DNA of 64,000 nt, taken from positions 34,650-98,649 of IMG/VR virus record IMGVR_UViG_3300008625_001464. One strand, given 5' to 3'. The stretch comes from a virus. Positions 17,101-25,404 of the stretch are shown here, in pieces. The translations under genes were made by a program, and so were the position numbers. The notes below the pieces were generated by a model. The model was not told the origin of the DNA and searched no databases. It saw only the letters and a list, made by a program, of their open reading frames with translations. Within the stretch, counting starts at the first letter, position 1. Every line of letters begins with the position of its first letter.

Positions 17101-19582
17101 CACGTTAACAGCTACTGGCGGGGGACAGTTGACAATCCAGGGTACAGCAACCACGAACAACAACGCCACTGCTTCCTCTAACAACACTGCCACTGTTTTA
17201 ATCGAACCAGCCTCAATAACTGCCGCTGCTCATGTAAGCAGAATTTCATCCCTTCAGATCGATGAACCAAATATTAGCACAGGCGGTAATTCTATAGCTG
17301 AGGCGGCCGCTCTATGGATTGATGCACCCCCAACGGAAGCTGTCGGTAAATATTTGACTTCCAACGCGTCAGGACAACAGATAGATAATTTAGCGGCATA
17401 TTTTTCTGGGTCTATCAGGTCTAACACTAGCTGGGTCGGAGAAAATGTCCTTGCAGAGGCGGACAATATCTATAAAAATGACAGCTCCTTGCCCGGTTCA
17501 TACCTCTCTACCGCCCGTGATACTTCCACTGCGGCCGCGGCCGATGTCCCGACAGTAAGAAATCTCTTGGCGACACATGACGGAAAGACCACTGGTAATT
17601 ATGCCATCAGCATCGGCGGCGCTAGCGGCGATAATTACAATTGGCCGGCCGATGTTGTACCGAGGTGGGGATTGAATCCTTCATCTACAACCAATGATGG
17701 TACAACTGCAATTGACGTCTGGACAGGATACCTTCCAGGAACTCTAACTACTGGCGCCACGACCTCTTGGTCGGCAAGCGCAAATGCTCATAATTTGCAT
17801 GGCGGCAGTGCCGCATCTTCGCTAGGGGACTCTTCATCTGATACGACACCAGATCATGATGCCGCTAAACACACATTAGATCCGATCGGCGGAGACGTCG
17901 TCGACGCACATATAGAAGTTCATAACGGCTATTCTTCGGGAAACAACGGTATTCGTTTCGCCCTTGGTAATTTTATAAACCAAGGTACATATTCTGCTAC
18001 TCCTAATGCTAATTCTGATAATTTCGTCTTTCATTTTACATGCTGGACTGATAATGCCAGTTGGGAGAGCAGTGATGACTTCATTGTATATTTTACTAAA
18101 TCCGATGGCACCCAGCTAAGTGCTACTAATATTACAGTCCTCGCCCGGAAAGTTTCGAATTCGGCTACTTGGGAAAATTCTGATGCCACCACCGACACCG
18201 GCAGTGCTACAGCAAATGTTGAGTTTCGTCCTCAAGATACTTCCGGGTGTGTTCTTGCCAGTTCGGCCTTAGGGGAGGGGTTCGCGAATAGGGCTCAAGT
18301 AAAAATCACCGTCCAGGCATCGAACATGGGTTCTCTCAGTCATGTGTTTATAGCAAACTCCGCGACTGGGAACGTCGAAAAACTTCATATTTCCAATGTG
18401 TTTGCTTTTGCTTACGACACAGGAGCTAACCCTCCGTACGAAGACGTCGCAGCGAAAACTTATCTTGATAATGATACCCCAGGAACTGCTGGGAATATTG
18501 CAACCGCTCTAGAATTTAATAATGCAGTTTATACTGGCGCTGAAGGCGCTTCGTGGACCACCCTAAGGTTTCTGATGTCGACTGGTGGCGCAGCAATTGA
18601 CCAACCAGATAGTGACGGAGCCATGAGCGCCATGAGCAATAACGAACACGCCGTCTTTATGGTTTCGTACGACGGCGGTACAAATTACAGCACAGCGGAT
18701 TGGAAGTGGAGAAAGTATACCGCCACAGGCGCGCCGCCAGCAGTACCTTCCCACGGCCTTGGCCAAGATTACTGGATCGATCTGGCCAATAACGGTGTTA
18801 TTGACGGTTCGGAAATGGGCTATGAATGGCAATGGTTTGAAATAGATCTTCCGCTGGACTCTGAACATGATCTTTCATCGTTTAGAGGTAGGTTTGGCTG
18901 CGATGCAACGTCTGAAGACAGGGGGTTTGCTGTACATCAACATTCTATTAACCAGTATCACCAACAGGGTGTCAAAACTTATCGTGATGCAAACTCAATT
19001 GTTCATGAAACGTTTTCAGGAAAACAGGATATAGAGTGGAAAGCCAGAAGTTATGCTAACGAAGGGACTACCAACACTTGGCTCAAGTATGATGCTACCG
19101 CAGAAACTGTCTCACTTGGAACCATGGCGCCGGCGCTGTCTGGAAGTCATAACATTTATGCACCGGCTTATATTTCTGTCACTAGTGGGGAAACGTCATC
19201 TACTCTCACAAACGTACAAAATGTTTGGGACGAAGCCAATTATCCCGGGGGCAACATAACCTATGACCAGCATGTACAACAAGGGATTACATACACTGCC
19301 TCTAACGGAAGATTTACCGTCGATGCAGCTGGAGTATACGACGTCACTTTCGTTGGTATCCTAGAAGCGCAGTCCACAGACTGCAGTCTTCTCCTATATG
19401 TCAACACCACTGCAGAAATAACGGCGACAACCCAAGTCCACACATCAGTCGATCCAGTGGAGAGAACCCTCACAGGAATATTTCACCTGAATGCTAATGA
19501 CTACATCCAGATTTATATAGATGACACTTCTGGCGGTACTGTCAATACCGGGTCGACAATTAGTATTAGAAAAATTGGTTAA
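14147..19582 (+). CDS. Second giant tail fibre protein with C1q-like tip
   Basis: 1811 aa, starting in a TAATG overlap with the first fibre. It is Asp/Gly/Ser-rich and beta-structured. A repeated element, DLTVEGNDIKDSGGNAAVTF (near 580) and DLTIEGNDLRDSGDNAVITF (near 783), with a weaker form near 962 (IQDSGGNNNILF), marks shaft repeats. Around 1180-1420 there is a more varied beta-sandwich region. The last ~130 residues (GRFTVDAAGVYDVTF, then LTGIFHLNANDYIQIYID) resemble the C1q/TNF-like jelly roll found at the tips of many phage fibres and receptor-binding proteins. It probably binds the host surface. No chaperone domain follows. Confidence 0.83.
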   Translation: MPVVTSVISGSNDSLILSGGVNEGVHLTGSVFFKNAAKFGGGYGDSGVTITSAGAVSADGNVVAGGNITIGGNISGDGDESKTIFAETATSSNTITIGGGGKVVASGDLQITHTGSFGALQVGTDYDGNNVPDAGYPFRVSNDADDVGIVIDAGNNKVASLLFSERSLETAAPGWFVDHNADVKNRSSWRTQGEEQGQGAIVIHNDLKSVRIGGGDIAGDGYDAESLVITSSDYRDPSMIRIRTKHGSRSKEAYPAISWMMEAATSTNTGHWVMGIDPYSDGDGDSAGEYLKINASSPGSSTGMSNTTAMTFRKGGDDAAVGVGGSTNSRSLIPTGTLHVENAKAIAYSMTKDLTSAQLFIGNSYNSTNAASAGIYLDVSSDSDDTKHSAHLIAVSNGVAAEHTAYFSLGLYDGSGNANSTRSRFRVDDQGGALFISGTNPSAGAGWPKPEVSNNEVNVEVPSGSLTLLSNVNFASQPTLNFVAWPANAYAARSVTSGQEMGRISWWSSDTDLSEGERVGAFIEAVADANHTAVAKSPMKLDFYTRGNAAASPDVRLSISSSGRVTIAGDADVGGDLTVEGNDIKDSGGNAAVTFDGSQNTTLGGNLTGSNALLSGDLNLGTGIAFQQASSNLTVEVTNSIVLDSDSGFVHIKDGGASHFKFDCNNTAFTIYDDTFAADYLSFQVAADGASTISTGDNGSGESGHLTLAPDGEIYLETKGAVHGPIDLPLSMSSDKSMILQTDADGDDTGDVSTMHWDFLRYTTLVAQMNGYGDLWLNGDLTIEGNDLRDSGDNAVITFDGSGNVHNNVKFNNGLTVGSTKYLYDDTGGALYFAGSTHLQTAGDFTVGGNLKKGTLTITANEIDASSGDLTLDVAGDIALDAAGDQIAFKDSGVTRLTVDMTESLPVLSGSGDFYIKSSESLIFQIDTDNNGSEKYSFLDGAGTEVFSIAETGTLFVSGNVIQDSGGNNNILFDGDGHTTINTTTTLTATGGGQLTIQGTATTNNNATASSNNTATVLIEPASITAAAHVSRISSLQIDEPNISTGGNSIAEAAALWIDAPPTEAVGKYLTSNASGQQIDNLAAYFSGSIRSNTSWVGENVLAEADNIYKNDSSLPGSYLSTARDTSTAAAADVPTVRNLLATHDGKTTGNYAISIGGASGDNYNWPADVVPRWGLNPSSTTNDGTTAIDVWTGYLPGTLTTGATTSWSASANAHNLHGGSAASSLGDSSSDTTPDHDAAKHTLDPIGGDVVDAHIEVHNGYSSGNNGIRFALGNFINQGTYSATPNANSDNFVFHFTCWTDNASWESSDDFIVYFTKSDGTQLSATNITVLARKVSNSATWENSDATTDTGSATANVEFRPQDTSGCVLASSALGEGFANRAQVKITVQASNMGSLSHVFIANSATGNVEKLHISNVFAFAYDTGANPPYEDVAAKTYLDNDTPGTAGNIATALEFNNAVYTGAEGASWTTLRFLMSTGGAAIDQPDSDGAMSAMSNNEHAVFMVSYDGGTNYSTADWKWRKYTATGAPPAVPSHGLGQDYWIDLANNGVIDGSEMGYEWQWFEIDLPLDSEHDLSSFRGRFGCDATSEDRGFAVHQHSINQYHQQGVKTYRDANSIVHETFSGKQDIEWKARSYANEGTTNTWLKYDATAETVSLGTMAPALSGSHNIYAPAYISVTSGETSSTLTNVQNVWDEANYPGGNITYDQHVQQGITYTASNGRFTVDAAGVYDVTFVGILEAQSTDCSLLLYVNTTAEITATTQVHTSVDPVERTLTGIFHLNANDYIQIYIDDTSGGTVNTGSTISIRKIG

Positions 19583-19594
19583 TTGATCAATTAA
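19579..19594. repeat. 16-bp perfect palindrome after the fibre genes
   Basis: TTAATTGATCAATTAA overlaps the stop codon of the second fibre. It is fully self-complementary, AT-rich and not followed by a T-run, so it is not a typical terminator. It could be a protein-binding site or chance in AT-rich DNA. Confidence 0.3.
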
Positions 19595-19762
19595 ATTATT
19601 AAATTAGAAAAATTTACTAAAGAAAACAGATATACTGGATTACTGAGGAGCTGAATTCAGAATTAGAATAATAGCTCTGTAAAATTTGTACAGGAAAATA
19701 ATTCAATTTCTTTTCTTTATACAGTGGCCCGCCAGGGGTTATTATTCTGGTGAGGTACCTGA
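19583..19762. other. 180-base intergenic region before the glycan island
   Basis: The longest gap in the window. It is AT-rich, starts with the palindrome, contains a weak inverted repeat (GAGCT at 19648-19652 with AGCTC at 19673-19677), and ends with TGAGGT ahead of the ATG at 19763. No tRNA and no clear terminator or TATAAATA-type late promoter was found. As the only gap between the fibres and the sugar genes it is the obvious place for a promoter of the island. Confidence 0.4.
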
Positions 19763-21685
19763 ATGTTTAGTAGTCCGTTTGAAACCAACACAGTAACAAT
19801 TGATCAATCTGCTGATGTTGTATTCGTTGCAGACATGTTTGTTGAAGATTACGTAGGTGGAGCTGAATTAACCACAGAAGCGTTAGCATCTTCCTCAGGC
19901 TTGAATGTACAGAAATTACATGCAGCACATGTCACAATGGAACTGTTGGCCGCTGGAGTGGAAAAATATTGGATATTTGGAAATTTCAGTTCGCTTAATC
20001 CAGAACTAATTCCTAGTATAGTGGGGAATATGAAATATTCTATTCTAGAATATGACTATAAGTTCTGTGCATATCGTTCAATAGAAAAACACAAGTTTGA
20101 AACAGGAAATGAATGTAACTGTCATGATCAAATTCATGGTAAAATTATATCATCTTTCTTCCACGGTGCCCAGTCTATCTGGTGGATGAGCGAAGAACAA
20201 GAACAAAGATATTTAGAGAGATTTCCTTTCTTGTCAGAAAATACAAGGGTTGTTCTTAGCAGCGTATTTGATGAAAGTTTCTTTGCTGCTATCAAGGTAT
20301 TGACTGAGCAAAATAAAGACACAGAAAAGAAAGGATGGATTGTCCTCGGTTCTGATTCTTGGATTAAGGGTGCCGGCGCTGCAGAAGCCTATTGTCAGGA
20401 AAACAATTTAGAGTATGAGGTTGTTTGGAATATTCCGTATCAAGATATTCTTCAGAAGCTAGCTGTTGCACAAGGATTCGTTTACCTTCCAGAGGGTGGT
20501 GATACATGTCCGCGAATGGTAATTGAGGCAAAGCTTTTGGGATGTGAGCTAGTATTGAATGACCACGTTCAACATAAGGACGAAGAATGGTTTACTTCTT
20601 CTTCGATTATAGACACATTGTCGTATTTGTACGCAGCTCGTAATCGATTCTGGAGCACGATTAAAAATACAATGAACTATGTTCCAACGCTTAGTGGATA
20701 TGTGACTGTTAGAAATGCAAATGATATGGGATATCCATGGAAGGCTTGTATAGAGTCAATGCTCGGATTTTGTAATGAGGTTGTTGTTGTAGACGGTGGT
20801 TCAACCGACAACACTTGGGAGGAGCTGGAAGCGTATTCAAGAGATGAATCGCGATTAGTCGTTAAGCGTTTCGCAATTGATCCGACACACCCAAGCTTTG
20901 CATATGAATCTGATGGTAAATTAAAGGCTCGCGCAAGAGAGCTATGCACTAGCGACTATTGTTGGCAAATGGACGCTGATGAAATTGTGCATGAAACAGA
21001 CTATGCAAAAATTCATCAAATCTTAATGTCATTTCCGAAGCTTATCGATGTTATTGCGTTACCTATTATTGAGTATTGGGGGTCGATTGAGAAAGTTAGG
21101 GTTGATGTGAATCCTTGGAAATGGCGTTTGAGCAGGAACCTGCCACACATCACACAAGGTATACCAGCAGATTTGCGTCGGTTTGATGATGATGGTAATG
21201 AGTACGCTGCATTTGGCACTGACACGTGCGATTACATCCATGCCGAATCACGGGAGAGACTACAGTTTTGGTCATTTTACTCTCAGGATGTACATGAAAT
21301 GAGGGCTGCGTCGCTGTCAGGGAACGCAGATGCTTTAGAAGCATACGAAGAGTGGTTTAACGCCGTTGTCGATCATCTCCCCGGCGTACACCATTATTCA
21401 TGGTTTGACATTGGTAATAAGATAAAGCAATATAAGAAGCACTGGGGGGCGTTTTGGAAAAGCCAATATCGTCATGATGCTGAGGACACCGCCGAGAACA
21501 ACGTCATGTTTGATAAGCCGTGGGAGGAAGTGACGGATAACGATATTGATAATTTGGCAGTTCGATTGGCTGATCAACTTGGTGGGTGGATATTTCACAG
21601 AAAGATTGATTTTTCTGAACCGACACCACACATAACGATTAATAGAGAACATCCCGTTGCATTTCTTAAGAAGCACTCAGGTTAG
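19763..21685 (+). CDS. Bidomain glycosyltransferase (GT-B-like plus GT2)
   Basis: 640 aa. The N-terminal half (about 1-300) looks like a GT4-type GT-B fold: GGAELTTEAL near residue 33, LGSDSWIKGA near 194, and the donor-site-like LPEGGDTCPRMVIEAKLLG near 240. The second half (from about 312) is a GT2-type GT-A domain: VTVRNANDMGYPWKACIES, VVVDGGSTDNTWEEL (near 342) and the metal-binding QMDADEIVH (near 402). Two transferases on one chain would add successive sugars. It is the first gene of the island, with GAGGT as ribosome site. Acceptors and donors cannot be read from the sequence. Confidence 0.82.
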   Translation: MFSSPFETNTVTIDQSADVVFVADMFVEDYVGGAELTTEALASSSGLNVQKLHAAHVTMELLAAGVEKYWIFGNFSSLNPELIPSIVGNMKYSILEYDYKFCAYRSIEKHKFETGNECNCHDQIHGKIISSFFHGAQSIWWMSEEQEQRYLERFPFLSENTRVVLSSVFDESFFAAIKVLTEQNKDTEKKGWIVLGSDSWIKGAGAAEAYCQENNLEYEVVWNIPYQDILQKLAVAQGFVYLPEGGDTCPRMVIEAKLLGCELVLNDHVQHKDEEWFTSSSIIDTLSYLYAARNRFWSTIKNTMNYVPTLSGYVTVRNANDMGYPWKACIESMLGFCNEVVVVDGGSTDNTWEELEAYSRDESRLVVKRFAIDPTHPSFAYESDGKLKARARELCTSDYCWQMDADEIVHETDYAKIHQILMSFPKLIDVIALPIIEYWGSIEKVRVDVNPWKWRLSRNLPHITQGIPADLRRFDDDGNEYAAFGTDTCDYIHAESRERLQFWSFYSQDVHEMRAASLSGNADALEAYEEWFNAVVDHLPGVHHYSWFDIGNKIKQYKKHWGAFWKSQYRHDAEDTAENNVMFDKPWEEVTDNDIDNLAVRLADQLGGWIFHRKIDFSEPTPHITINREHPVAFLKKHSG

Positions 21686-21699
21686 CCAGGAAGGATTCA

Positions 21700-22482
21700 A
21701 TGGCTAAGGTCAGTATTGTACTAGCAGTTCACAATGGCGGAAAAACGATCGGTCGAGCACTTAAGTCCGTTGCTGAGCAGACGTATCGGGATTTTGAAAC
21801 AATTTTAGTGGACAACAATTGTACTGATAATACACTTGAGATAGCAAAAGAATATTCTGAGACTGCGAACATACGAGTTGTTAAGTGCAAGACTCCTGGC
21901 CATCCAGCAGCTTTAAACACTGGGATATACAACAGCGATTCTCCTTATATCGCTCGACAAGACGATGATGACTATTGGTATCCAAGTAAGCTAGAGAAGC
22001 AGGTCGCATTTTTAGATTCAAATCCAGAAGTAGGTGTTCTGGGAACTCGAATACGATTAGTGAATGCGGCCGGCGAAGAAGAAGAGCTTGGATCAATGGG
22101 GCGCCCAGTTGTGTACCCGCCTGATGATCACAATATCAAGTATTTTTTGATCCAAGGGCAGAACGCTTTTTGTCATTCTTCTGTTGTCATGAGACGAGAG
22201 GTGCCGCTAATAGCTGGTGGTTATAGTGAGCATTTTCCACTAGCGCAAGATATGCATTTATGGTTAAAGGCTATACCATATTTCGCCTTTGCAAATTTAC
22301 CAGAAGTATTAGTTGATTACACTCAGGCACCGACCGACTGGGACAATCAAAAATATGATCCGAGAGTTGTCAGAGTTTTGTCGACGATGTATTACCAACT
22401 ATACAAACTTCAGGGTGTAATTTCTGGTGATAGGCAGGAAGTGATTTACGATTGGGAGATTGAAAGGAAATATGAGCGATAG
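21700..22482 (+). CDS. GT2-family glycosyltransferase
   Basis: 260 aa. A classic GT-A start (VSIVLAVHNGGKTIGRALKS, residues 4-23), then ILVDNNCTDNTLEIA (near 35), and an acidic metal site in ARQDDDDYWYPSKL (about 85-98). A later SVVMRREVPLIAGGY segment and QDMHLWLKA (near 183) are typical of bacterial capsule and O-antigen GT2 enzymes. The ribosome site is AGGAAGG. It overlaps the next gene by 11 bases. No membrane segment is seen, so it is probably cytoplasmic. Sugar specificity is unknown. Confidence 0.9.
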   Translation: MAKVSIVLAVHNGGKTIGRALKSVAEQTYRDFETILVDNNCTDNTLEIAKEYSETANIRVVKCKTPGHPAALNTGIYNSDSPYIARQDDDDYWYPSKLEKQVAFLDSNPEVGVLGTRIRLVNAAGEEEELGSMGRPVVYPPDDHNIKYFLIQGQNAFCHSSVVMRREVPLIAGGYSEHFPLAQDMHLWLKAIPYFAFANLPEVLVDYTQAPTDWDNQKYDPRVVRVLSTMYYQLYKLQGVISGDRQEVIYDWEIERKYER

Positions 22483-23614
22483 TCAATGGGCACCCAAAGC
22501 GCTAAAAGATATGATCAATTTCGATGGTACTGCTCCTGAAATCGATTGGCGACTCTTAGGACAGGGTCGGTTGCTGGATAGGTGCACACGTTCCAATCCA
22601 GAGCTCACTTTTATGATACCTTTCGCTGCAGATTCTTTATCACGGGTAATCAATTTATGTCTTGTTGTATCGCACTTATTGATGAACACCAGTTCAAAGA
22701 TTCTTCTTACAATAGCAGACGTAAATTACACACTGGATGAATTACAAAATAACCCGAGACTTGGTAACAACGGTAGAAACTGGAATTACGAGGGTTATTT
22801 TTTTGCTACGCTTGCTCAATGGTGGGGTGGCGACACCTTTGAAAAGGTAGCGCTTGGTCGGCTCACTGTAATATTACGACCCCGGAAACCTGGAGAACCA
22901 TTTCATCGAACACTTTATCTTAATGATATGCTTGAGCAAGTTACAACTCGATATGTCGCAAATTTAGACGCCGACGTCTTAATCGACGCATCGACGATCA
23001 GGCTGGCACAGACTATGTTAAGCACCACACTGGATGGAGATGGCGTTGCTGATTTTATTTATCCATACGGTCATGGCCAGTATTCTTTAAGGGTATGGGC
23101 AAAGCACCAGCTTGAGACCTCAAGCGCCCCCGACGGCCACCGCGAAGCTGAAGAAGCAGCTTCAGCGGAGTTGGCATATGCAATCATTGAATTGATTGCA
23201 AAAGACAATATTGATTTGTTATATTATCAAAATACAATATTAGACGTAGTGAGTGTTCCCTGGTCATCGGCCTTTGGTCACATATTTTTTGCGAAGACAG
23301 AAGCTTATTTGAGGGCGTACGGAGAGAATGAGAATTTTGTTTCGTGGGGTGCTGAAGATATAGAGAGGTTTACTAGGTTTTCGAAGCTTGGGTTTAAAGT
23401 TATGAGATTTCCTTATCCTGTTGTACATCTCGAGCATCCTCGAGGTCTTGATTCTGGAAAGTCTAATCCGCATTTTCAATCGAATGAAGACTTGTGGGTT
23501 TCGCTACAAGACAAAGATGTTGATTGGATCAAGAATTATTATGAAAATTGTGAATATTACAAAGCTCGAAAATGGAAGAGCCTGGACATGGGTGAATTAT
23601 TTAAATGGCAATAG
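22472..23614 (+). CDS. GT-A glycosyltransferase, Glyco_transf_7C-like
   Basis: 380 aa from ATG 22472 (AAGGAA upstream; a TTG at 22460 is less likely). The sequence has LTFMIPFAADSLSRVINL near 35-52, a DxD-type metal site NLDADVLID (about 164-172), and WGAEDIERFTRFSKLG (about 291-306), the galactosyltransferase C-terminal motif seen in chondroitin-polymerase-like enzymes. It ends with a VHLEHPRGLDSG element that recurs in the paralogue at 24435. It probably transfers Gal, GalNAc or GlcNAc; which one is inference. It lies between a GT2 gene and a fucosyltransferase. Confidence 0.82.
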   Translation: MSDSQWAPKALKDMINFDGTAPEIDWRLLGQGRLLDRCTRSNPELTFMIPFAADSLSRVINLCLVVSHLLMNTSSKILLTIADVNYTLDELQNNPRLGNNGRNWNYEGYFFATLAQWWGGDTFEKVALGRLTVILRPRKPGEPFHRTLYLNDMLEQVTTRYVANLDADVLIDASTIRLAQTMLSTTLDGDGVADFIYPYGHGQYSLRVWAKHQLETSSAPDGHREAEEAASAELAYAIIELIAKDNIDLLYYQNTILDVVSVPWSSAFGHIFFAKTEAYLRAYGENENFVSWGAEDIERFTRFSKLGFKVMRFPYPVVHLEHPRGLDSGKSNPHFQSNEDLWVSLQDKDVDWIKNYYENCEYYKARKWKSLDMGELFKWQ

Positions 23615-23625
23615 GTGAAAATTAG

Positions 23626-24426
23626 ATGTTTTTTTATTCTGAATTAGGAAAAAATGGAAGGATTGGAAATCAAATGTTCCAATATGCCACGCTTTTTGCG
23701 TTGGGCAAAAATAGACAAATTGACATTGGTATACCTGCCGCTGCAGTTGAGGTGTTTAAGAATACTACAAAGCCGCTTAGTATTGTTGAGGCCTTCCCCA
23801 ATTTGTCCGCGAAAAAAATAGACGACATTGAGGCTAAAGGGCAATATCAAGAAGAGAGCTTTTTATTTTCACCAAACCTGTTTTTGTTAATGGACAATTG
23901 TGATATTCATGGTTACTTCCAGTCTCCCCTTTACTTCTCTAAATTCCAGGAGGAGTTGAGAGAAGAGTTTCAATTTAGCAGAGATATAGATTCTGTTGCT
24001 CAAGGAAAAATAGATGATATTCGATCTTCTGATTCTCTTGTATGTGCCGTACATTTCAGGCGCTCCGATTATCTAGAGTTCCCAAATTTTCACACTAATC
24101 TAGAAGCAGAATACTACAACACGGCAATCTCGATTATGCTAAATAAATTTCCTGACATTAAATTTGTAGCGTTTTCAGATGATGCTGAGTGGCTTCAAGA
24201 GACTTTGCCCCCAGAGATTTTGGCTTCCCCAGGTGAAAACCAATTCGAAGATATGTGTATGATGACTAAATGTGACGCTCACGTAATCGCTAATTCTTCG
24301 TTTAGCTGGTGGGGGGCTTGGTTATCAACAAGTACTAATCTTGTTATCGCGCCCCAGCGCTGGTTTGGTCCTGAGGGGCCGAAAGACTGGAGTACAATTT
24401 ACCCACCGGGATGGGGCTTGCTGTAG
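23626..24426 (+). CDS. Alpha-1,2-fucosyltransferase-like GT11 enzyme
   Basis: 266 aa, close to the family's usual ~290. It has the GT11 signatures NGRIGNQMFQYATLFALG (10-27), HFRRSDYL (about 142-149), and NSSFSWWGAWLS (about 224-235). HxRRxDY is the GDP-fucose-binding region. The donor can be supplied by gmd and fcl encoded later in the same island (42043 and 45821), which supports true fucosyl transfer. It sits between two paralogous GT7C-like genes, so its acceptor is perhaps their product (inference). Confidence 0.92.
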   Translation: MFFYSELGKNGRIGNQMFQYATLFALGKNRQIDIGIPAAAVEVFKNTTKPLSIVEAFPNLSAKKIDDIEAKGQYQEESFLFSPNLFLLMDNCDIHGYFQSPLYFSKFQEELREEFQFSRDIDSVAQGKIDDIRSSDSLVCAVHFRRSDYLEFPNFHTNLEAEYYNTAISIMLNKFPDIKFVAFSDDAEWLQETLPPEILASPGENQFEDMCMMTKCDAHVIANSSFSWWGAWLSTSTNLVIAPQRWFGPEGPKDWSTIYPPGWGLL

Positions 24427-24434
24427 GAGAAATA

Positions 24435-25400
24435 ATGTCTTGGTTTCCAGATGATATGAAAAATGCTGAGTGGGGTAACGTAGAGCTCGATACAGAGAGT
24501 ACGTTATACAAATTGCTGTACCGTCCTGATGAGAAAAAACTCGACTTGAGCGATCACACATTTATTATTCCATATGCAACAGATTCTTATGTAAGATTAT
24601 GGAATCTTGTAACCAGCGTTTTATACCTGCGAATTCATACATCTGCCAATATACTGATTTTCGCAGCAGAAGACCCAACTCTCAATATAGAACAAAATTT
24701 AGTTGCTGGGTTACAAGGCTTGTACACACCGAATATTACAAATGAATTTCTCCAAAAATTTATTGAAAGAGTAAAAATAATAAGTGCTACTCGTTCGACT
24801 GATCAACCGTTCCATCGTACACGCTATTTGAATGAAATGTTGGCAGTCGTAGATACACCGTATGTCGTAAATTTCGATGCAGACATATTGCTTCCATTGG
24901 GAACAATGGCAGTTTCTGCATTGGCACTTAGAGATGAAAATGCTGACTTTGTTTATCCGTATGGTCATGGTAAGAACCAGCTTCGTCTTTTTATTGAAGA
25001 TGACATGTCATCTGATAGAAAGATTGTAGACGCTATTATCCATTCTGATTTTGGTGGTATATTAAACGACCGCGGTCTTAGGTGGGGCGCAGCCTACGGC
25101 CAGGCGATATTTGCGAATACAGAGAAGTACAAACAAGCTGGCGGAGAAAATGAGGAATTTATTTCGTGGGGTGCCGAAGATGTTGAACGGTTTGTAAGGT
25201 TTATGAAGCTAGAGTATAATGTTTTAAGGCTACCATCTATCGTTTATCACTTAGAGCACCCACGAGGTCCTGATTCTGGTGTGACAAATCCAGCATTTCG
25301 ACACAATGAACAGCTGTGGGAAACGCTTCAAAAAATGAGCAAAGACGAATTGATTGAATATTACAGCAAGTGTGGCTACCTAAAGAATCGCGGTTGGTAA
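24435..25400 (+). CDS. GT-A glycosyltransferase, paralogue of the gene at 22472
   Basis: 321 aa from ATG 24435, with GGAG directly ahead. It shares with the earlier gene the early HTFIIPYATDSYVRLWNL block, QPFHRTRYLNEML, NFDADILLP (about 146-154), DFVYPYGHG, WGAEDVERFVRF (about 244-255) and YHLEHPRGPDSG. The WGAED motif is the Glyco_transf_7C signature. The pair must come from a duplication followed by divergence, with the fucosyltransferase now between them. Donor and acceptor are unknown. Confidence 0.82.
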   Translation: MSWFPDDMKNAEWGNVELDTESTLYKLLYRPDEKKLDLSDHTFIIPYATDSYVRLWNLVTSVLYLRIHTSANILIFAAEDPTLNIEQNLVAGLQGLYTPNITNEFLQKFIERVKIISATRSTDQPFHRTRYLNEMLAVVDTPYVVNFDADILLPLGTMAVSALALRDENADFVYPYGHGKNQLRLFIEDDMSSDRKIVDAIIHSDFGGILNDRGLRWGAAYGQAIFANTEKYKQAGGENEEFISWGAEDVERFVRFMKLEYNVLRLPSIVYHLEHPRGPDSGVTNPAFRHNEQLWETLQKMSKDELIEYYSKCGYLKNRGW

Positions 25401-25404
25401 TAAA

